Positions 34,302 through 44,843 are shown, numbered from the stretch's first letter. The stretch is 64,000 bases of DNA from Haemophilus influenzae (GCA_923172585.1 OV298644.1:1600720-1664719), one strand, 5' to 3'. Notes: a model not told the origin generated them from the letters alone. Numbers and translations are program-made.

Positions 34302-34327
34302 AAAGTAGGCATAATGCCTACTCTTTA
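34297..34327. terminator. Bidirectional terminator between hypC-like gene and valS
   Basis: GTAGGCATAATGCCTAC (34305-34321) forms a 7-bp stem flanked by A-rich sequence on the left and T-rich sequence on the right, so it can end transcription of both converging genes. Confidence 0.75.
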
Positions 34328-34332
34328 TGTTT

Positions 34333-37197
34333 TTACAACGCCTCAATCGCCTTATACTGCTCTTGGATTTTTTCTAATCCAGATTGGTATTCTGCTTGTT
34401 TTTCACGTTCTTTCGCAATAACCGCTTCAGGTGCTTTAGCCACGAAAGCTTCATTGCTAAGTTTGTTTTCGATGCGTTTCACTTCGTTTTGATATTTTTC
34501 AATCTCTTTGGTTAAACGGGCAAGCTCTGCTTCTTTATTGATAAAGCCAGCCATTGGCACGAGTAATTCAGCATTGCCAACGAGTTTCGCTACCGCAAGC
34601 GGTGCGGTTTCGTTTGCGGCTAATACTTGAACGTTGTCTAACTTCGCCATGGCTTTTAAAAGAGCGGTCTGTTTTTCGAGAATTTTTGCATTTTCTGCAC
34701 TTAAATTACGGAACAACAGATCTAAGCCTTTGCTTGGTGCGATGTTGCTTTCTGCACGAATATTACGTACCGCAACAATTACTTCTTTTAACCACTCAAT
34801 TTCAGCTTCCGCCTCTGGATCAAAGCCGCTCTCTTCCACTTGTGGGAAAGGTTGTAACATAATGCTGTCAGCAGTAATGCCGACAAATCCTTTCACTTTT
34901 TGCCAAATTTCTTCGGTAATAAATGGAATCAGCGGATGTGCTAAACGTAATAATTTTTCTAACACATGAACCAAAGTTTGGCTTGCCGCACGGATTTGTG
35001 CTGCGTTGCCGTTTGCAAATACTGGTTTAGTTAATTCTAAATACCAGTCACAGAATTGGTTCCAAGTAAACTCATAAATCGCATTGGCACAAAGGTCGAA
35101 ACGATATTGGCTTAATGAATTACGGAAAGTTTCCACTGTGCGATTGAATTCAGATTGAATCCAACGATCCGCTAATGAGAATTCGATCTCGCCTTGGCTT
35201 AAATCTAATTTTTCATTTGTTAAGACGAAACGGCTTGCATTCCATAATTTGTTACAGAAATTACGGTAGCCTTCTAAACGTTTCATATCCCAGTTGATGT
35301 CACGACCGTTTGAAGCCAATGCCGCTAATGTGAAACGCAATGCATCTGTACCGTGAGCCGCAATACCTTCAGCAAATTCTTTGCGCGTTGCTTTAGCAAT
35401 TTTCTCTGCTAATTGCGGCTGCATCATGTTGCCAGTACGTTTTTCAAGTAAATCTTCAAGGCTAATACCATCAATCATATCGATTGGATCAAGTACGTTA
35501 CCTTTCGATTTCGACATTTTTTGACCTTGTTCATCACGGATCAAGCCTGTTACATACACGGTTTTGAATGGCACTTGTGGTTTGCCGTTTTCATCTTTTA
35601 CGAAGTGCATCGTAAACATTATCATACGTGCAACCCAGAAGAAGATGATATCAAAACCTGTGATTAACACATCCGTTGGGTGGAACATTTTGAGCTCTTT
35701 AGTTTGCTCTGGCCAACCTAAGGTAGAGAACGTCCATAAGCCTGATGAGAACCACGTATCTAACACGTCTTCATCTTGTTTGAGTTCAACCGCAGAATCT
35801 AAGTTATATTTTGACCGCACTTCTTCTTCGTTACGTGCGACATAAACATTGCCTTCTGCGTCATACCACGCTGGAATGCGGTGTCCCCACCAAAGTTGGC
35901 GAGAAATACACCAATCTTGAATATCACGCATCCAAGAGAAGTAAAGGTTTTCGTATTGTTTCGGCACGAATTGGATTTCGCCATCTTCCACCGCTTTAAT
36001 TGCCACATCAGCAAGCGGTTTTACGCTCACATACCATTGGTCAGTTAGCATCGGCTCAATTGGCACACCGCCACGGTCGCCATAAGGCACTTTCAAATCG
36101 TGTGGTTTAATTTCGTCTAATAAACCCAGTGCTTCAAAATCTGAGACAATTTTCTTACGCGCAGCAAAACGTTCTAAGCCACGGTAATCCGCAGGAATAG
36201 TCTCTTCATAGCCAGCAAGTGGTTTGCCGTCAGTACCGATAATTTCCGCTTCATCACGAATATTTGCGTTTAGCGTCAATACATTTACCATTGGTAAATT
36301 ATGACGTTTACCCACTTCATAGTCGTTGAAATCGTGTGCTGGGGTGATTTTCACGACACCTGTACCGAATTCACGATCCACATATTCATCGGCAATAATT
36401 GGAATTTCGCGATTAGCCAACGGCAGAATGACCGTTTTACCGATTAAAGATTGGTAACGCTCATCTTCAGGATGCACCGCCACCGCCGTATCGCCCAACA
36501 TAGTTTCTGGACGTGTGGTTGCCACCACTAAATAATCTTTACCATCTGCCGTTTTTGCATCGTTAGCTAACGGATAGCGGAAATGCCAAAGGGAACCTTT
36601 GCTCTCTTTATTTTCAACTTCTAAATCAGAAATTGCGGTGTGAAGTTTTGGATCCCAGTTTACTAAGCGTTTGCCACGGTAAATCAAACCTTCTTCGTGC
36701 AAACGAACAAACACTTCTTTTACTGCATTCGATAAACCATCGTCCATCGTGAAACGCTCACGTTCCCAGTCGATTGAGTTCCCTAAACGGCGCATTTGTT
36801 GGCTGATTGTGCCACCTGAATAAGCTTTCCAATCCCAAATTTTGTTGATGAACGCTTCACGACCATAATCGTGGCGAGTTTTGCCTTCTTCAGCCGCAAT
36901 TTTACGTTCCACCACCATTTGGGTCGCAATACCCGCGTGGTCTGTCCCCGCTTGCCATAAGGTGTTATGCCCTTCCATACGGTTAAAACGGATTAAAGTA
37001 TCCATTAAGGTTTGTTGGAAAGCATGCCCCATGTGTAGAGAACCTGTTACGTTCGGCGGCGGAATTGCAATGCAATAGCTCGGCGCGTTTTCATTTTCAG
37101 ACGGTTTAAAATAACCGCTCTCTTCCCAATGTTGATAAAGGGCTTGCTCTACCGCAGACGGATTAAAACGGTCTGCCATTTCGAATTTTTGTGTCAT
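34333..37197 (-). CDS. valS: Valyl-tRNA synthetase
   Basis: 954 residues, class I synthetase. [15 protein letters not shown] carries the HIGH-type motif, [14 protein letters not shown] the KMSKS loop, and [19 protein letters not shown] the editing domain. A C-terminal coiled-coil tRNA arm ends the protein. In enteric bacteria it follows holC directly; here the HindIII and toxin block lies between them. The M.HindIII stop codon directly abuts the valS ATG with no spacer. Confidence 0.97.
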   Translation of the reverse strand: MTQKFEMADRFNPSAVEQALYQHWEESGYFKPSENENAPSYCIAIPPPNVTGSLHMGHAFQQTLMDTLIRFNRMEGHNTLWQAGTDHAGIATQMVVERKIAAEEGKTRHDYGREAFINKIWDWKAYSGGTISQQMRRLGNSIDWERERFTMDDGLSNAVKEVFVRLHEEGLIYRGKRLVNWDPKLHTAISDLEVENKESKGSLWHFRYPLANDAKTADGKDYLVVATTRPETMLGDTAVAVHPEDERYQSLIGKTVILPLANREIPIIADEYVDREFGTGVVKITPAHDFNDYEVGKRHNLPMVNVLTLNANIRDEAEIIGTDGKPLAGYEETIPADYRGLERFAARKKIVSDFEALGLLDEIKPHDLKVPYGDRGGVPIEPMLTDQWYVSVKPLADVAIKAVEDGEIQFVPKQYENLYFSWMRDIQDWCISRQLWWGHRIPAWYDAEGNVYVARNEEEVRSKYNLDSAVELKQDEDVLDTWFSSGLWTFSTLGWPEQTKELKMFHPTDVLITGFDIIFFWVARMIMFTMHFVKDENGKPQVPFKTVYVTGLIRDEQGQKMSKSKGNVLDPIDMIDGISLEDLLEKRTGNMMQPQLAEKIAKATRKEFAEGIAAHGTDALRFTLAALASNGRDINWDMKRLEGYRNFCNKLWNASRFVLTNEKLDLSQGEIEFSLADRWIQSEFNRTVETFRNSLSQYRFDLCANAIYEFTWNQFCDWYLELTKPVFANGNAAQIRAASQTLVHVLEKLLRLAHPLIPFITEEIWQKVKGFVGITADSIMLQPFPQVEESGFDPEAEAEIEWLKEVIVAVRNIRAESNIAPSKGLDLLFRNLSAENAKILEKQTALLKAMAKLDNVQVLAANETAPLAVAKLVGNAELLVPMAGFINKEAELARLTKEIEKYQNEVKRIENKLSNEAFVAKAPEAVIAKEREKQAEYQSGLEKIQEQYKAIEAL

Positions 37198-38127
37198 TTA
37201 TTTTTTCTCTTTATTATAAAAGCAGTTATTTTTTTCTATCCCTAAACGATTAACTGCAATATTATATATTCCATTATTTTTCTCATATCCAATGAAATGT
37301 CTATTTAATTCTTTAGCTGCTAATAATGTAGTACCACTACCAGCAAAAGGATCTAATACAATTTGTTCTTCTTTTGTTACTAAATCAATAAGCAATTTCA
37401 TTAGATTAAGTGGTTTTTGAGCAACATGATAACCTTTATCCTCAGAAGTTATTCTTACTTTTAGTATATTAGAATGATTTAAAGCTCCTTGTTGTATATT
37501 CCAATGAGTTAACGAATTTTCATTCCAAGCTCCAACTTCATGTTTGATTAAATTATCAGCTAATGTACTGCCAGTTTTATATGGTTTTTGAAACCATAAA
37601 ATAGGCTCAAATAAAGGTCGTAAATTAGCAACTCTCCAACCAACCCATTTATTAGTATTAGCAATATCGCCTCGACGTTCAAACACACAAGAAATTCTTT
37701 GTGCTCTATGTGGAGCTTTGTCTTTTTCCCAACTCAACATACCTTTGAAAGTAAAACCACTATTTTCAAACGCAACAACAACTCTGTGTGCAAATTGTCT
37801 TCCTGCAAAAACAAAGACTGAACTTCCTGACTTTAATACTCTAAACCATTCATTAGACCAACTTTCAACCCACTCTTGATACTCTTGCGGTCTTTTCTTA
37901 TCGGCCTCTGACCAACCATTTAATGGTTTACCTCTTCGTTTAAACAATGATGTTTTGTGTTGAGCTGAAGATGTTCCTCCTAATGCACTATTAGTATTGG
38001 AATGCAATATATCCCAATCATCATAATCAATTCCATAAGGAATATCAGAGATAATTGCATGAATAGAATTACTATCCAATTTTTTTATTTCAAAAATAGA
38101 ATCAGAATTATAAATACAGTCTATCAT
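37198..38127 (-). CDS. hindIIIM: HindIII DNA adenine methyltransferase (M.HindIII)
   Basis: 309 residues. The catalytic motif IV appears as SDIPYG (27-32), and the AdoMet motif I as DPFAGSGTT (259-267) near the C-terminus; this IV-then-I order marks the beta class. It methylates adenine in AAGCTT, protecting host DNA from R.HindIII. Its 5' end overlaps the 3' end of the nuclease gene by 20 bp. The gene is visibly AT-richer than its neighbours and has no uptake-signal core, as expected for acquired DNA. Confidence 0.93.
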   Translation of the reverse strand: MIDCIYNSDSIFEIKKLDSNSIHAIISDIPYGIDYDDWDILHSNTNSALGGTSSAQHKTSLFKRRGKPLNGWSEADKKRPQEYQEWVESWSNEWFRVLKSGSSVFVFAGRQFAHRVVVAFENSGFTFKGMLSWEKDKAPHRAQRISCVFERRGDIANTNKWVGWRVANLRPLFEPILWFQKPYKTGSTLADNLIKHEVGAWNENSLTHWNIQQGALNHSNILKVRITSEDKGYHVAQKPLNLMKLLIDLVTKEEQIVLDPFAGSGTTLLAAKELNRHFIGYEKNNGIYNIAVNRLGIEKNNCFYNKEKK

Positions 38128-39010
38128 TACTTTTTATCCCTTTAATAAAACTATCAATAGTTTCTATTTTTGAAGACATATTTATATCTTTCAATAATGC
38201 TTCTATGGTTTCTTCTCTTGTAAAATTTTTTATAATATTTATTTGTTTTTTCCAATATTCCTTTTCTATCAAGGATCTTTCTTCAATAAAATTGATCTCT
38301 TTTTGAAGAAGTTGATTTAAAGTATCTTTATCTATTTTAAATAAATCCATAAAGTATTTATTAAAATCTCTCATAAAATTATTTTCAGCATCAGATACAG
38401 ATGTTTTTTTACTTTGCTTTTTGAGAAAGTTCCATAATTGCTCAAAAGAAAAAATATTAGTTTCCTCTAAATCTAACTGTAATAATATAGCTAAATGTTC
38501 CCAACTAAATAACAAAACATTTTCATCTAACGATTGCTTAAAAATTTGACTTTTAGTTGTAGGATATTGAAAAAATGGTGCTGTTAATACTGCATAATCC
38601 TTATCTTCTCGCCATTCACTTAACGCTTTTACTTTAAAATCTTTTTGATTTTTAGCAGTACGACTAAGTCGAAAAGATTTAGCATCAGCAACCAAGCCGT
38701 AATTAAATTCTTTAGAGAGTGCTATCACATCTCCAGCATTACCTCTCTGTTCTAATGGTTTTGAGTTCAGATTAAGTAATTGAAAAGCTTTAGCTAATAC
38801 AATATCTCCTGCTTTTGAGAATAACTTCTCTTGTGTAGAACTTGGTTTTATTGCCTCAGGAAGTATTCCAATAGATCTAACCAATTCAATAACCTCATTT
38901 CTATTCAATTTATAAATAAATGAGATTAAACTATTAGTTGCCTGTTTAAACTCTTGATTAGTTAAATTTTCTATCAGTGATAATAATTTCTCTAACGCAC
39001 TTTTCTTCAT
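38108..39010 (-). CDS. hindIIIR: HindIII restriction endonuclease (R.HindIII)
   Basis: 300 residues, the known length. The PD-(D/E)xK-type core is visible as GNAGDVIAL (D94), LVADAKS (D109, K111) and KDFKVK (D124, K126). With the initiator Met left out of the numbering, D109, D124 and K126 become 108, 123 and 125, residues I recall as essential from mutagenesis. It cuts AAGCTT as a dimer. No controller gene is seen. Its ATG lies inside the 3' end of the upstream yqfB frame (53-bp overlap), so translation may be coupled or restrained. Confidence 0.95.
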   Translation of the reverse strand: MKKSALEKLLSLIENLTNQEFKQATNSLISFIYKLNRNEVIELVRSIGILPEAIKPSSTQEKLFSKAGDIVLAKAFQLLNLNSKPLEQRGNAGDVIALSKEFNYGLVADAKSFRLSRTAKNQKDFKVKALSEWREDKDYAVLTAPFFQYPTTKSQIFKQSLDENVLLFSWEHLAILLQLDLEETNIFSFEQLWNFLKKQSKKTSVSDAENNFMRDFNKYFMDLFKIDKDTLNQLLQKEINFIEERSLIEKEYWKKQINIIKNFTREETIEALLKDINMSSKIETIDSFIKGIKSNDRLYL

Positions 39011-39329
39011 TAAAATACTCCTTTAAGCTAAATTGAATTACCCAAAAGATAATCTCATTCGGATAAATCCCCCGAATCACTTCTTTCAACTCATCCAACC
39101 CCATATTCTCCTGCTTCGCATGTTGTTCTGTCAGTTCATCAAGGGTAATCGGCGACACACTTAACACTTCAATGTTGCAGAAATATTGATTATCTTCAAA
39201 TCTCCCCACTCGCAAAATATCGCCCGCTTTAAAATGGCTTTCAGAGTCATCCCGAATGGTAATCGTTTTACGCCCAGCGAGAATATCGGCTTCAAAACGT
39301 TGGTAAAAAGTGATGTCATTTGATTGCAT
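38958..39329 (-). CDS. yqfB: ASCH-domain N4-acetylcytidine amidohydrolase (YqfB-like)
   Basis: 123 residues from ATG 39329 (AAGGA upstream). [31 protein letters not shown] and [17 protein letters not shown] match E. coli YqfB almost word for word, including the Lys and Thr of the active-site region. The family hydrolyses N4-acetylcytidine. The C-terminus runs about 20 residues past the E. coli end and overlaps hindIIIR, suggesting the original stop was replaced when the restriction genes joined. The reading frame is also open upstream into the zeta toxin relic. Confidence 0.85.
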   Translation of the reverse strand: MQSNDITFYQRFEADILAGRKTITIRDDSESHFKAGDILRVGRFEDNQYFCNIEVLSVSPITLDELTEQHAKQENMGLDELKEVIRGIYPNEIIFWVIQFSLKEYFNEEKCVREIIITDRKFN

Positions 39330-39330
39330 T

Positions 39331-39850
39331 TTGATCCTTAAAGAGCGGTTATATTTTAGTTGAAAAATCAATTCGGGTGTAATACCTGAATTATCATAAA
39401 TAAAAATTTCATCACAATATGACAAAACAAGAAATAAATTATCTAAACTTATTTAATAACGATATTTTACAATATCTTCAGCAATAAAATGACCACCACT
39501 TTTTACTCTTGCCTTAATCCGTGCAAGATTTATTTCAATGCGATTAATACCAATATAATTTAAATGTACATAGAAACCATTTTCTTTAGCGTTCTTTATT
39601 CTCTGAATAATTGAATTACCTGAAAGTGTCGATTCCATGGAAAAATCAATATGTAGCTTAATAGCAAAACGAAATAGCTCTATCGCTTTTCTGCCTGCAT
39701 CAATATCAGCAAGTCTTGGATTTTGAGGATTAATCTGCATTGCAATATGATCAGAATCAATCACAATTTGCACAGCATCTTGGTTAAAAGAACGTAAAGT
39801 ACTTTTTCCCGAACCATTTTTCCACAATAAAAAATCGCTTTATTTTGCAT
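39331..39850 (-). pseudogene. Zeta-toxin-like kinase, disrupted
   Basis: From ATG 39850 (MQNKAIFYCG) the frame breaks at a five-A run; one more A gives YCGKNGSGKSTLRSF, a P-loop. The next parts carry the zeta hallmarks: VIDSDHIAMQINPQ, DFSMESTLSG, YIGINRIEINLARIKARVKSGGHFI (substrate arginine region) and [12 protein letters not shown] at 39453-39455 interrupts KYRY...SLDNLFLVL and could come from two offsetting one-base errors. Zeta toxins phosphorylate UDP-GlcNAc in well-studied cases. The gene overlaps the small ORF upstream. Beyond the relic the frame runs on into yqfB. Confidence 0.75.
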
Positions 39851-39947
39851 AACCCACAATTTTTTCCGAACCATCTGGATAATGCTCGACTATCTTGCCA
39901 TCAGTTTTTTGAAAGATAACCACCTCGTGATTCATTTTCTCTTTCAT
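39840..39947 (-). CDS. Small putative antitoxin overlapping the zeta toxin start
   Basis: A 35-residue frame reads MKEKMNHEVVIFQKTDGKIV and then HYPDGSEKIVGYAK. Its stop overlaps the toxin ATG by 11 bp, the usual arrangement of an antitoxin directly upstream of its toxin. The frame stays open 14 codons further upstream (GFELIKALFSVW), so the start may be truncated. Function is inferred only from position; I do not recognise a named family. Confidence 0.5.
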   Translation of the reverse strand: MKEKMNHEVVIFQKTDGKIVEHYPDGSEKIVGYAK

Positions 39948-39996
39948 CCAAACTGAAAATAACGCTTTAATTAATTCAAAACCTACTGCTCAATAC

Positions 39997-40035
39997 TCAA
40001 AATTGAAAGCGTTGATAAAAAGCAATATCGTTCAT
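39997..40035 (-). pseudogene. Relic of a second yqfB start
   Basis: Just after the holC stop, ATG 40035 opens MNDIAFYQRFQF and stops. This matches the yqfB N-terminus ([12 protein letters not shown]): over 30 bases, 23 are identical, with most differences at third positions. It suggests a former yqfB copy next to holC that was cut off when the toxin block arrived, or a recombined paralogue. Confidence 0.6.
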
Positions 40036-40038
40036 TTA

Positions 40039-40473
40039 TTAACCCACGTTTTCAGTAGAAAGATTCCAACCTTGCAGACGTAATTGTTTATAACGTTCTC
40101 GAGCTTGTGTTTTTAACGCATCATCTTTCGGCACAAAATCAATAATTTGGGCAAAACTATGGCTAAAATCTGGGATTTCTTGTTGCAAATTAATTAACAC
40201 ATCACGGCGTTGTAAATTTCGTTTTCCAAGCCATGAAATCTCAATCGGTGTGGGATATTGTGTTGCCTCACCCGATAAATTATGCGGAACAAATTCATTA
40301 GGATCTCGTTGCCACAAAAGTTCATCAATTTCTAATGCTTGGCTCTCACTTTCGCAACTAATTAGTACTTTTTTCCCTGAACGCCATATTGAAGCAGCAA
40401 GATTACAGGCTATTTCTTCGACAGTTAAAGTACAATTTTCCGTAAGAATATAAAATTGTGCAGTTTTTGCCAT
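40039..40473 (-). CDS. holC: DNA polymerase III chi subunit
   Basis: 144 residues with MAKTAQFYILTE, ACNLAASIWRSGKKVLISC and LPHNLSGE-type (here VPHNLSGEA) family segments. Chi links the clamp loader (via psi) to single-strand binding protein. In E. coli it is followed directly by valS; here 2.8 kb of accessory genes separate them. Confidence 0.93.
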   Translation of the reverse strand: MAKTAQFYILTENCTLTVEEIACNLAASIWRSGKKVLISCESESQALEIDELLWQRDPNEFVPHNLSGEATQYPTPIEISWLGKRNLQRRDVLINLQQEIPDFSHSFAQIIDFVPKDDALKTQARERYKQLRLQGWNLSTENVG

Positions 40474-40592
40474 TTTAGCCCCGTTATTTTTTCAATCTCG
40501 CCCTATAAAAAGGGTAAAATTTTAACGAAAAAACCCTAAAAAATAAATAATTAAATATACATCATTACAAATGTCTGAAAATCCACCGCACT

Positions 40593-40612
40593 TTTATGAT
40601 CTATGTCACAAA
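40593..40612 (+). promoter_or_regulatory. CRP-like site upstream of fumC
   Basis: TATGA-TCTATG-TCACA fits the CRP half-site spacing TGTGA-N6-TCACA with one mismatch and is centred about 105 bp upstream of the fumC ATG. An uptake-signal core lies just upstream. Catabolite control of fumC is plausible but not shown. Confidence 0.45.
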
Positions 40613-40707
40613 ACTGATTTTTAACGTTTTTGTTACGTTCCACTCATAACTCGGAAGTGTTAAAATCACTTGCGTTTTAATTTTCATTCAATTCATAGGA
40701 GTACAGA

Positions 40708-42102
40708 ATGGCATTTCGTATTGAAAAAGACACAATGGGTGAAGTTCAAGTTCCAGCAGATAAATACTGGGCTGCACAAACTGAACGTTCACGCAATAAC
40801 TTTAAAATTGGTTCAGCCGCATCAATGCCACATGAAATTATCGAAGCTTTTGGCTATTTGAAAAAAGCAGCCGCATTTGCTAATCATGATTTAGGTGTAT
40901 TACCTCTTGAAAAACGTGATTTAATTGCTCTGGCTTGTGACGAAATTTTAGCAAATAAATTAGATGATCAATTCCCACTTGTTATTTGGCAAACTGGTTC
41001 TGGCACACAATCCAATATGAATGTGAATGAAGTGGTTGCCAATCGTGCACATGTGATAAACGGTGGAAAATTAGGCGAAAAATCAATCATTCATCCAAAT
41101 GACGATGTGAACAAATCACAATCTTCAAATGATACTTTCCCAACGGCAATGCACATTGCGGCATATAAAAAAGTAGTTGAGCACACCATTCCTTGTGTTG
41201 TACGTTTACAAAAAACTTTTGCGGCAAAATCTGAAGCCTTCAAAAACGTGGTAAAAATTGGCCGCACTCACTTAATGGATGCAACGCCACTCACATTAGG
41301 TCAAGAATTTTCGGCTTATGCAGCTCAATTAGATTTCGGCTTAAAAGCATTAAAAAATACGCTCCCACATTTAAGCCAATTAGCATTGGGTGGAACTGCG
41401 GTTGGCACAGGTTTGAACACGCCGAAAGGCTATGATGTGAAAGTGGCAAATTACATTGCAAAATTCACCGCACTTCCGTTTGTCACAGCAGATAATAAAT
41501 TTGAAGCATTAGCCGCTCATGATGCGATTGTTGAAACTCACGGTGCATTACGTCAATTAGCAATGAGTTTATTTAAAATTGCGAACGATATTCGTCTATT
41601 AGCATCAGGCCCACGTTCGGGAATTGGCGAAATTTTAATTCCTGAAAATGAACCGGGTTCTTCAATCATGCCAGGCAAAGTAAACCCTACTCAATGCGAA
41701 GCGATGACAATGGTCTGTGCACAAGTATTTGGTAACGACACCACTATCGCATTTGTTGGTTCACAAGGTCACTTCCAATTAAATGTGTTCAACCCTGTGA
41801 TGATTGCAAACTTCTTACAATCTGCCCAATTATTGGGTGATGCTTGCGTATCTTTCGATGAACACTGTGCAGTGGGTATTGAGCCAAACTATCCACGCAT
41901 TAAACAACAACTTGAAAATTCATTGATGCTGGTGACCGCACTTAATACGCATATCGGTTATGAAAATGCAGCTAAAATTGCAAAAACCGCACACAAAAAT
42001 GGCACCACATTACGTGAAGAAGCGATTAATTTAGGTTTAGTGTCTGCCGAAGATTTTGATAAATGGGTTCGCCCAGAAGATATGGTGGGTAGCTTAAAAT
42101 AA
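40708..42102 (+). CDS. fumC: Fumarate hydratase class II
   Basis: 464 residues, with [34 protein letters not shown] and the superfamily signature [11 protein letters not shown]. It interconverts fumarate and malate as an oxygen-stable tetramer without iron-sulfur. AGGAG lies 8 bases before the ATG. A terminator follows. Confidence 0.97.
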   Translation: MAFRIEKDTMGEVQVPADKYWAAQTERSRNNFKIGSAASMPHEIIEAFGYLKKAAAFANHDLGVLPLEKRDLIALACDEILANKLDDQFPLVIWQTGSGTQSNMNVNEVVANRAHVINGGKLGEKSIIHPNDDVNKSQSSNDTFPTAMHIAAYKKVVEHTIPCVVRLQKTFAAKSEAFKNVVKIGRTHLMDATPLTLGQEFSAYAAQLDFGLKALKNTLPHLSQLALGGTAVGTGLNTPKGYDVKVANYIAKFTALPFVTADNKFEALAAHDAIVETHGALRQLAMSLFKIANDIRLLASGPRSGIGEILIPENEPGSSIMPGKVNPTQCEAMTMVCAQVFGNDTTIAFVGSQGHFQLNVFNPVMIANFLQSAQLLGDACVSFDEHCAVGIEPNYPRIKQQLENSLMLVTALNTHIGYENAAKIAKTAHKNGTTLREEAINLGLVSAEDFDKWVRPEDMVGSLK

Positions 42103-42132
42103 TTCATCGCACAAATTAACATTACAACGATC

Positions 42133-42160
42133 AAAGGCGAGTAAAATTACTCGCCTTTTT
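42133..42160 (+). terminator. Rho-independent terminator after fumC
   Basis: AAAGGCGAGTAA and TTACTCGCCTTTTT form a perfect stem with a short AA-type loop and T tail. Confidence 0.88.
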
Positions 42161-42229
42161 ACTGATTTCTCATTTGTTTTTTGATGCGGTTTGTTATAAT
42201 CAACACAATTTTATTCACGGCAATTTATT

Positions 42230-42837
42230 ATGAAAATGAAATCCCTTTTTGTGGTAATGATAACGTTTTTTCTGCCGCACCTTTTGCTCATTGGCAACCC
42301 ATCGGAAATGCCGAATACACTTGGGGGCCATTCCATGTTTATACCATTGGTTTGTTTTCTGAAACTGGCACTTATCAAGAAAATGAACGTCCATTAATGC
42401 TCTCTTTCAAATATGAAAAACCCATTGAAGGAAAAAATTTTGCGATTACGCTCATTAAAGAAATCGAAACCTTAAAACTTAATGATGGCGATACTCAAAG
42501 CTGGCTTAAAGAAATGCAAGCGACCTTTCCTGATTTTTCCCCAAACGATATTTTGAACTATATTGCCTTACCCGATAAAGGTTACTTTGTCTTAAATGAT
42601 ACAGTTTTAGAACACGATTTTGATGCTAAATTTAATCAGGCATTTATCGGCATCTGGCTTGCGCCAAATAGTACTTTTGTAAAACTTCAGCCACAATTAT
42701 TAGGCAAAACGAAAAGCAATCATGAAGCGACAGAGTTTTATCTCAAACCTGAAATTGAATCCTTTGATGAACAAGATTCTACACCTGAATTACCGCCAAA
42801 TTATTTATTAGATAGTCAGAAAAAATCTCAAGGATAA
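42230..42837 (+). pseudogene. Secreted protein, possibly chalcone-isomerase-like, frameshifted in its signal peptide
   Basis: ATG 42230 opens a signal peptide MKMKSLFVVMITFF and then shifts at a six-T run (42266-42271). One more T gives SAAPFA followed by the mature part HWQPIGNAEYTWGPFHVYTI, open to 42837. Segments LMLSFKYEKPIEGKNFA and FNQAFIGIWLAP resemble the bacterial chalcone-isomerase-fold family, a tentative match. About 202 residues when repaired. The alternative reading from 42181 has no signal peptide and no good start. Probably periplasmic; function unknown. Confidence 0.65.
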
Positions 42838-42866
42838 ATTCAGTTTTTTATATTTTGCACCATAAA

Positions 42867-42911
42867 AAATACCTGTTTCCGAATAAATTATTATCAAGGA
42901 AACAGGTATTT
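42867..42911. terminator. Bidirectional terminator between the secreted protein gene and rnm
   Basis: AAATACCTGTTTCC (42867-42880) pairs with GGAAACAGGTATTT (42898-42911), a 14-bp stem flanked by A-rich and T-rich runs, between convergent genes. Confidence 0.88.
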
Positions 42912-42935
42912 ATTATTTGAACATTCTCTATCTGA

Positions 42936-43760
42936 CTAAAATTTTTCCCAAACTGGGATAACGCTATCAACTAAATCTAAATTTTTTCCTAACTCAACCC
43001 AACCACAAGGGAAATGGAAATCTGAACCAACGGATCCCAACAGATCAAATTCTTTTGCCCAACGAGCAAGCATTTGACGCTGATCTTTTGTTTGACCACA
43101 ATCCGCCATTTCCATGCCATCACCGCCCCAAGCCTTAAAATCGGTTATCAACTTACGCACCCATTTCCCCGTCATGTTATAACGTAATGGATGCGCAATA
43201 ACGGCTACACCGCCTGCGGCATGGATTGTCTCAATCGCTGTGGGAATATCAGTCCATTCAGCTTTAACAAATGCCGATTTTCCTTGCCCTAAATAGCGTT
43301 TAAAAGCCTGACCATCATTAGATACCTTACCAATCTGAACCAAATAACGTGCGTAATGAGCACGTGTAACTTCACCATCAGCTAAGGCTTTTGCCCCGTC
43401 ATAAGCATGAGGAATCCCTGCTTTTTCTAATTTATCGCCAATTTCCACCGCTCTTTTTTCGCGTAATGCTTTTTGACTTTGCAAAAGTGCGGTCATTTTT
43501 GGATGAGTTTTATCGAAGTTTAATCCTACAATATGGATCCCTCGCCCTTCCCAATTTGTCGAGATTTCTACTCCAGTAATTAATTCAATGCCTACTTCTT
43601 TCGCTGCAATCTCAGCTTCATCAATGCCCGCAATCGTATCGTGATCGCATAATGCCAACACGTTCACGCCTTGCGCATAAGCACGATGCACTAATTCGGT
43701 TGGACTCAACACTCCATCTGATGCGGTGCTGTGGCAATGTAAATCGTATTTTTTTGTCAT
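42936..43760 (-). CDS. rnm: PHP-domain 5'-3' exoribonuclease / 3',5'-nucleotide phosphatase
   Basis: 274 residues of the YciV/TrpH/RnmB family. Metal ligands appear in DLHCHSTASDG, LCDHDTIAG, GVEISTNW and VGSDFHFP. E. coli Rnm trims the 5' end of rRNA precursors and small RNAs. Its ATG overlaps the pyrD stop, so it is translated as the second gene of a pyrD-rnm unit. One uptake signal lies within the gene. Confidence 0.88.
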   Translation of the reverse strand: MTKKYDLHCHSTASDGVLSPTELVHRAYAQGVNVLALCDHDTIAGIDEAEIAAKEVGIELITGVEISTNWEGRGIHIVGLNFDKTHPKMTALLQSQKALREKRAVEIGDKLEKAGIPHAYDGAKALADGEVTRAHYARYLVQIGKVSNDGQAFKRYLGQGKSAFVKAEWTDIPTAIETIHAAGGVAVIAHPLRYNMTGKWVRKLITDFKAWGGDGMEMADCGQTKDQRQMLARWAKEFDLLGSVGSDFHFPCGWVELGKNLDLVDSVIPVWEKF

Positions 43761-44779
43761 TATTTAATATTTTTTACTAATTCTTTTACTAATTTTGGAC
43801 CGTGATAAATCAATCCTGAATAAACTTGCAACAACTCGGCGCCAGCCTCAATTTTCTCTTGCGCATTTTGCAAACCATCAATGCCACCGCTACCAATAAT
43901 GGGAATCTGACCTTTCAGTTCTTGATGTAATCGCTTAATAATCTCTGTGCTTTTATGCTGCAACGGCTTTCCACTTAATCCGCCTTGCTGTTCGGCATTT
44001 TTCATCCCCATAACCGTATCACGAGAAATTGTAGTATTCGTTGCAATAACGCCATCCATTTTATGACGAACCAACGTATCCGCAATTTGCATTAATTCAC
44101 TTTCCGTTAAATCTGGTGCAATTTTTACCGCAATCGGCACATATTTATTGTATTGGTTTGCCAAAATAGCCTGACGATCCTTGATGCTTCGCAATAAGTC
44201 ATCGAAATAATCACCATATTGTAACTGACGTAAATCTGGTGTATTGGGTGATGAAATATTCACCGTAATGTAATCTGCGTAGTTATAGGCTTTGTTCAAA
44301 CAGAAAATATAATCATCTTTGCCTTGTTCCAAAGGCGTAAATTTATTCTTACCAATATTGATGCCTATCACACCTTTATAACGGGCGTTTTTCACATTTT
44401 CTATAAGATAGTCAATACCATTATTATTAAAACCATTACGGTTAATAATGCCTTCAGCTTCAATCAAGCGAAACTGACGTGGCTTTGCATTTCCATCTTG
44501 TGCAATGGGCGTGACTGTTCCTACTTCGATAAAACCAAAACCCAATGTACCGAAACCATTAATTGCATCTCCATTTTTATCCGCTCCTGCCGCCAATCCA
44601 ATGGGATTAGGGAAATTCACACCCATTACCGTTTTCGGAAAACCTTTTGGAGCATGAATAAGAGATTTTAAGATCGGTTGAAATACAGGATTACCAGCTA
44701 ATTTCAAGCATTGAATCGTGAAATTATGAGCCTTTTCAGCATCCATTTGGAAAATGCCGTGACGGAATAATTGATACAT
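43760..44779 (-). CDS. pyrD: Dihydroorotate dehydrogenase (quinone), class 2
   Basis: 339 residues. The N-terminal membrane-associating helix region ([20 protein letters not shown]) is followed by an FMN barrel with [10 protein letters not shown], the catalytic-serine segment [14 protein letters not shown], and [17 protein letters not shown]. It oxidises dihydroorotate to orotate using membrane quinone. It is the promoter-proximal gene of pyrD-rnm. Confidence 0.96.
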   Translation of the reverse strand: MYQLFRHGIFQMDAEKAHNFTIQCLKLAGNPVFQPILKSLIHAPKGFPKTVMGVNFPNPIGLAAGADKNGDAINGFGTLGFGFIEVGTVTPIAQDGNAKPRQFRLIEAEGIINRNGFNNNGIDYLIENVKNARYKGVIGINIGKNKFTPLEQGKDDYIFCLNKAYNYADYITVNISSPNTPDLRQLQYGDYFDDLLRSIKDRQAILANQYNKYVPIAVKIAPDLTESELMQIADTLVRHKMDGVIATNTTISRDTVMGMKNAEQQGGLSGKPLQHKSTEIIKRLHQELKGQIPIIGSGGIDGLQNAQEKIEAGAELLQVYSGLIYHGPKLVKELVKNIK

Positions 44780-44811
44780 ACTCGTTTATCTCTCAGGATA
44801 GTTTACTGTAA

Positions 44812-44843
44812 GAAAAGTACGGTCAATTTTCACCGCACTTTAA
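44812..44843. repeat. Imperfect uptake-signal inverted repeat upstream of pyrD
   Basis: AAGTACGGT (44815-44823, one base off the core) faces ACCGCACTT (44832-44840). It lies upstream of pyrD and between it and the prophage edge, so a terminator role for genes entering from the right is possible. Confidence 0.45.
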
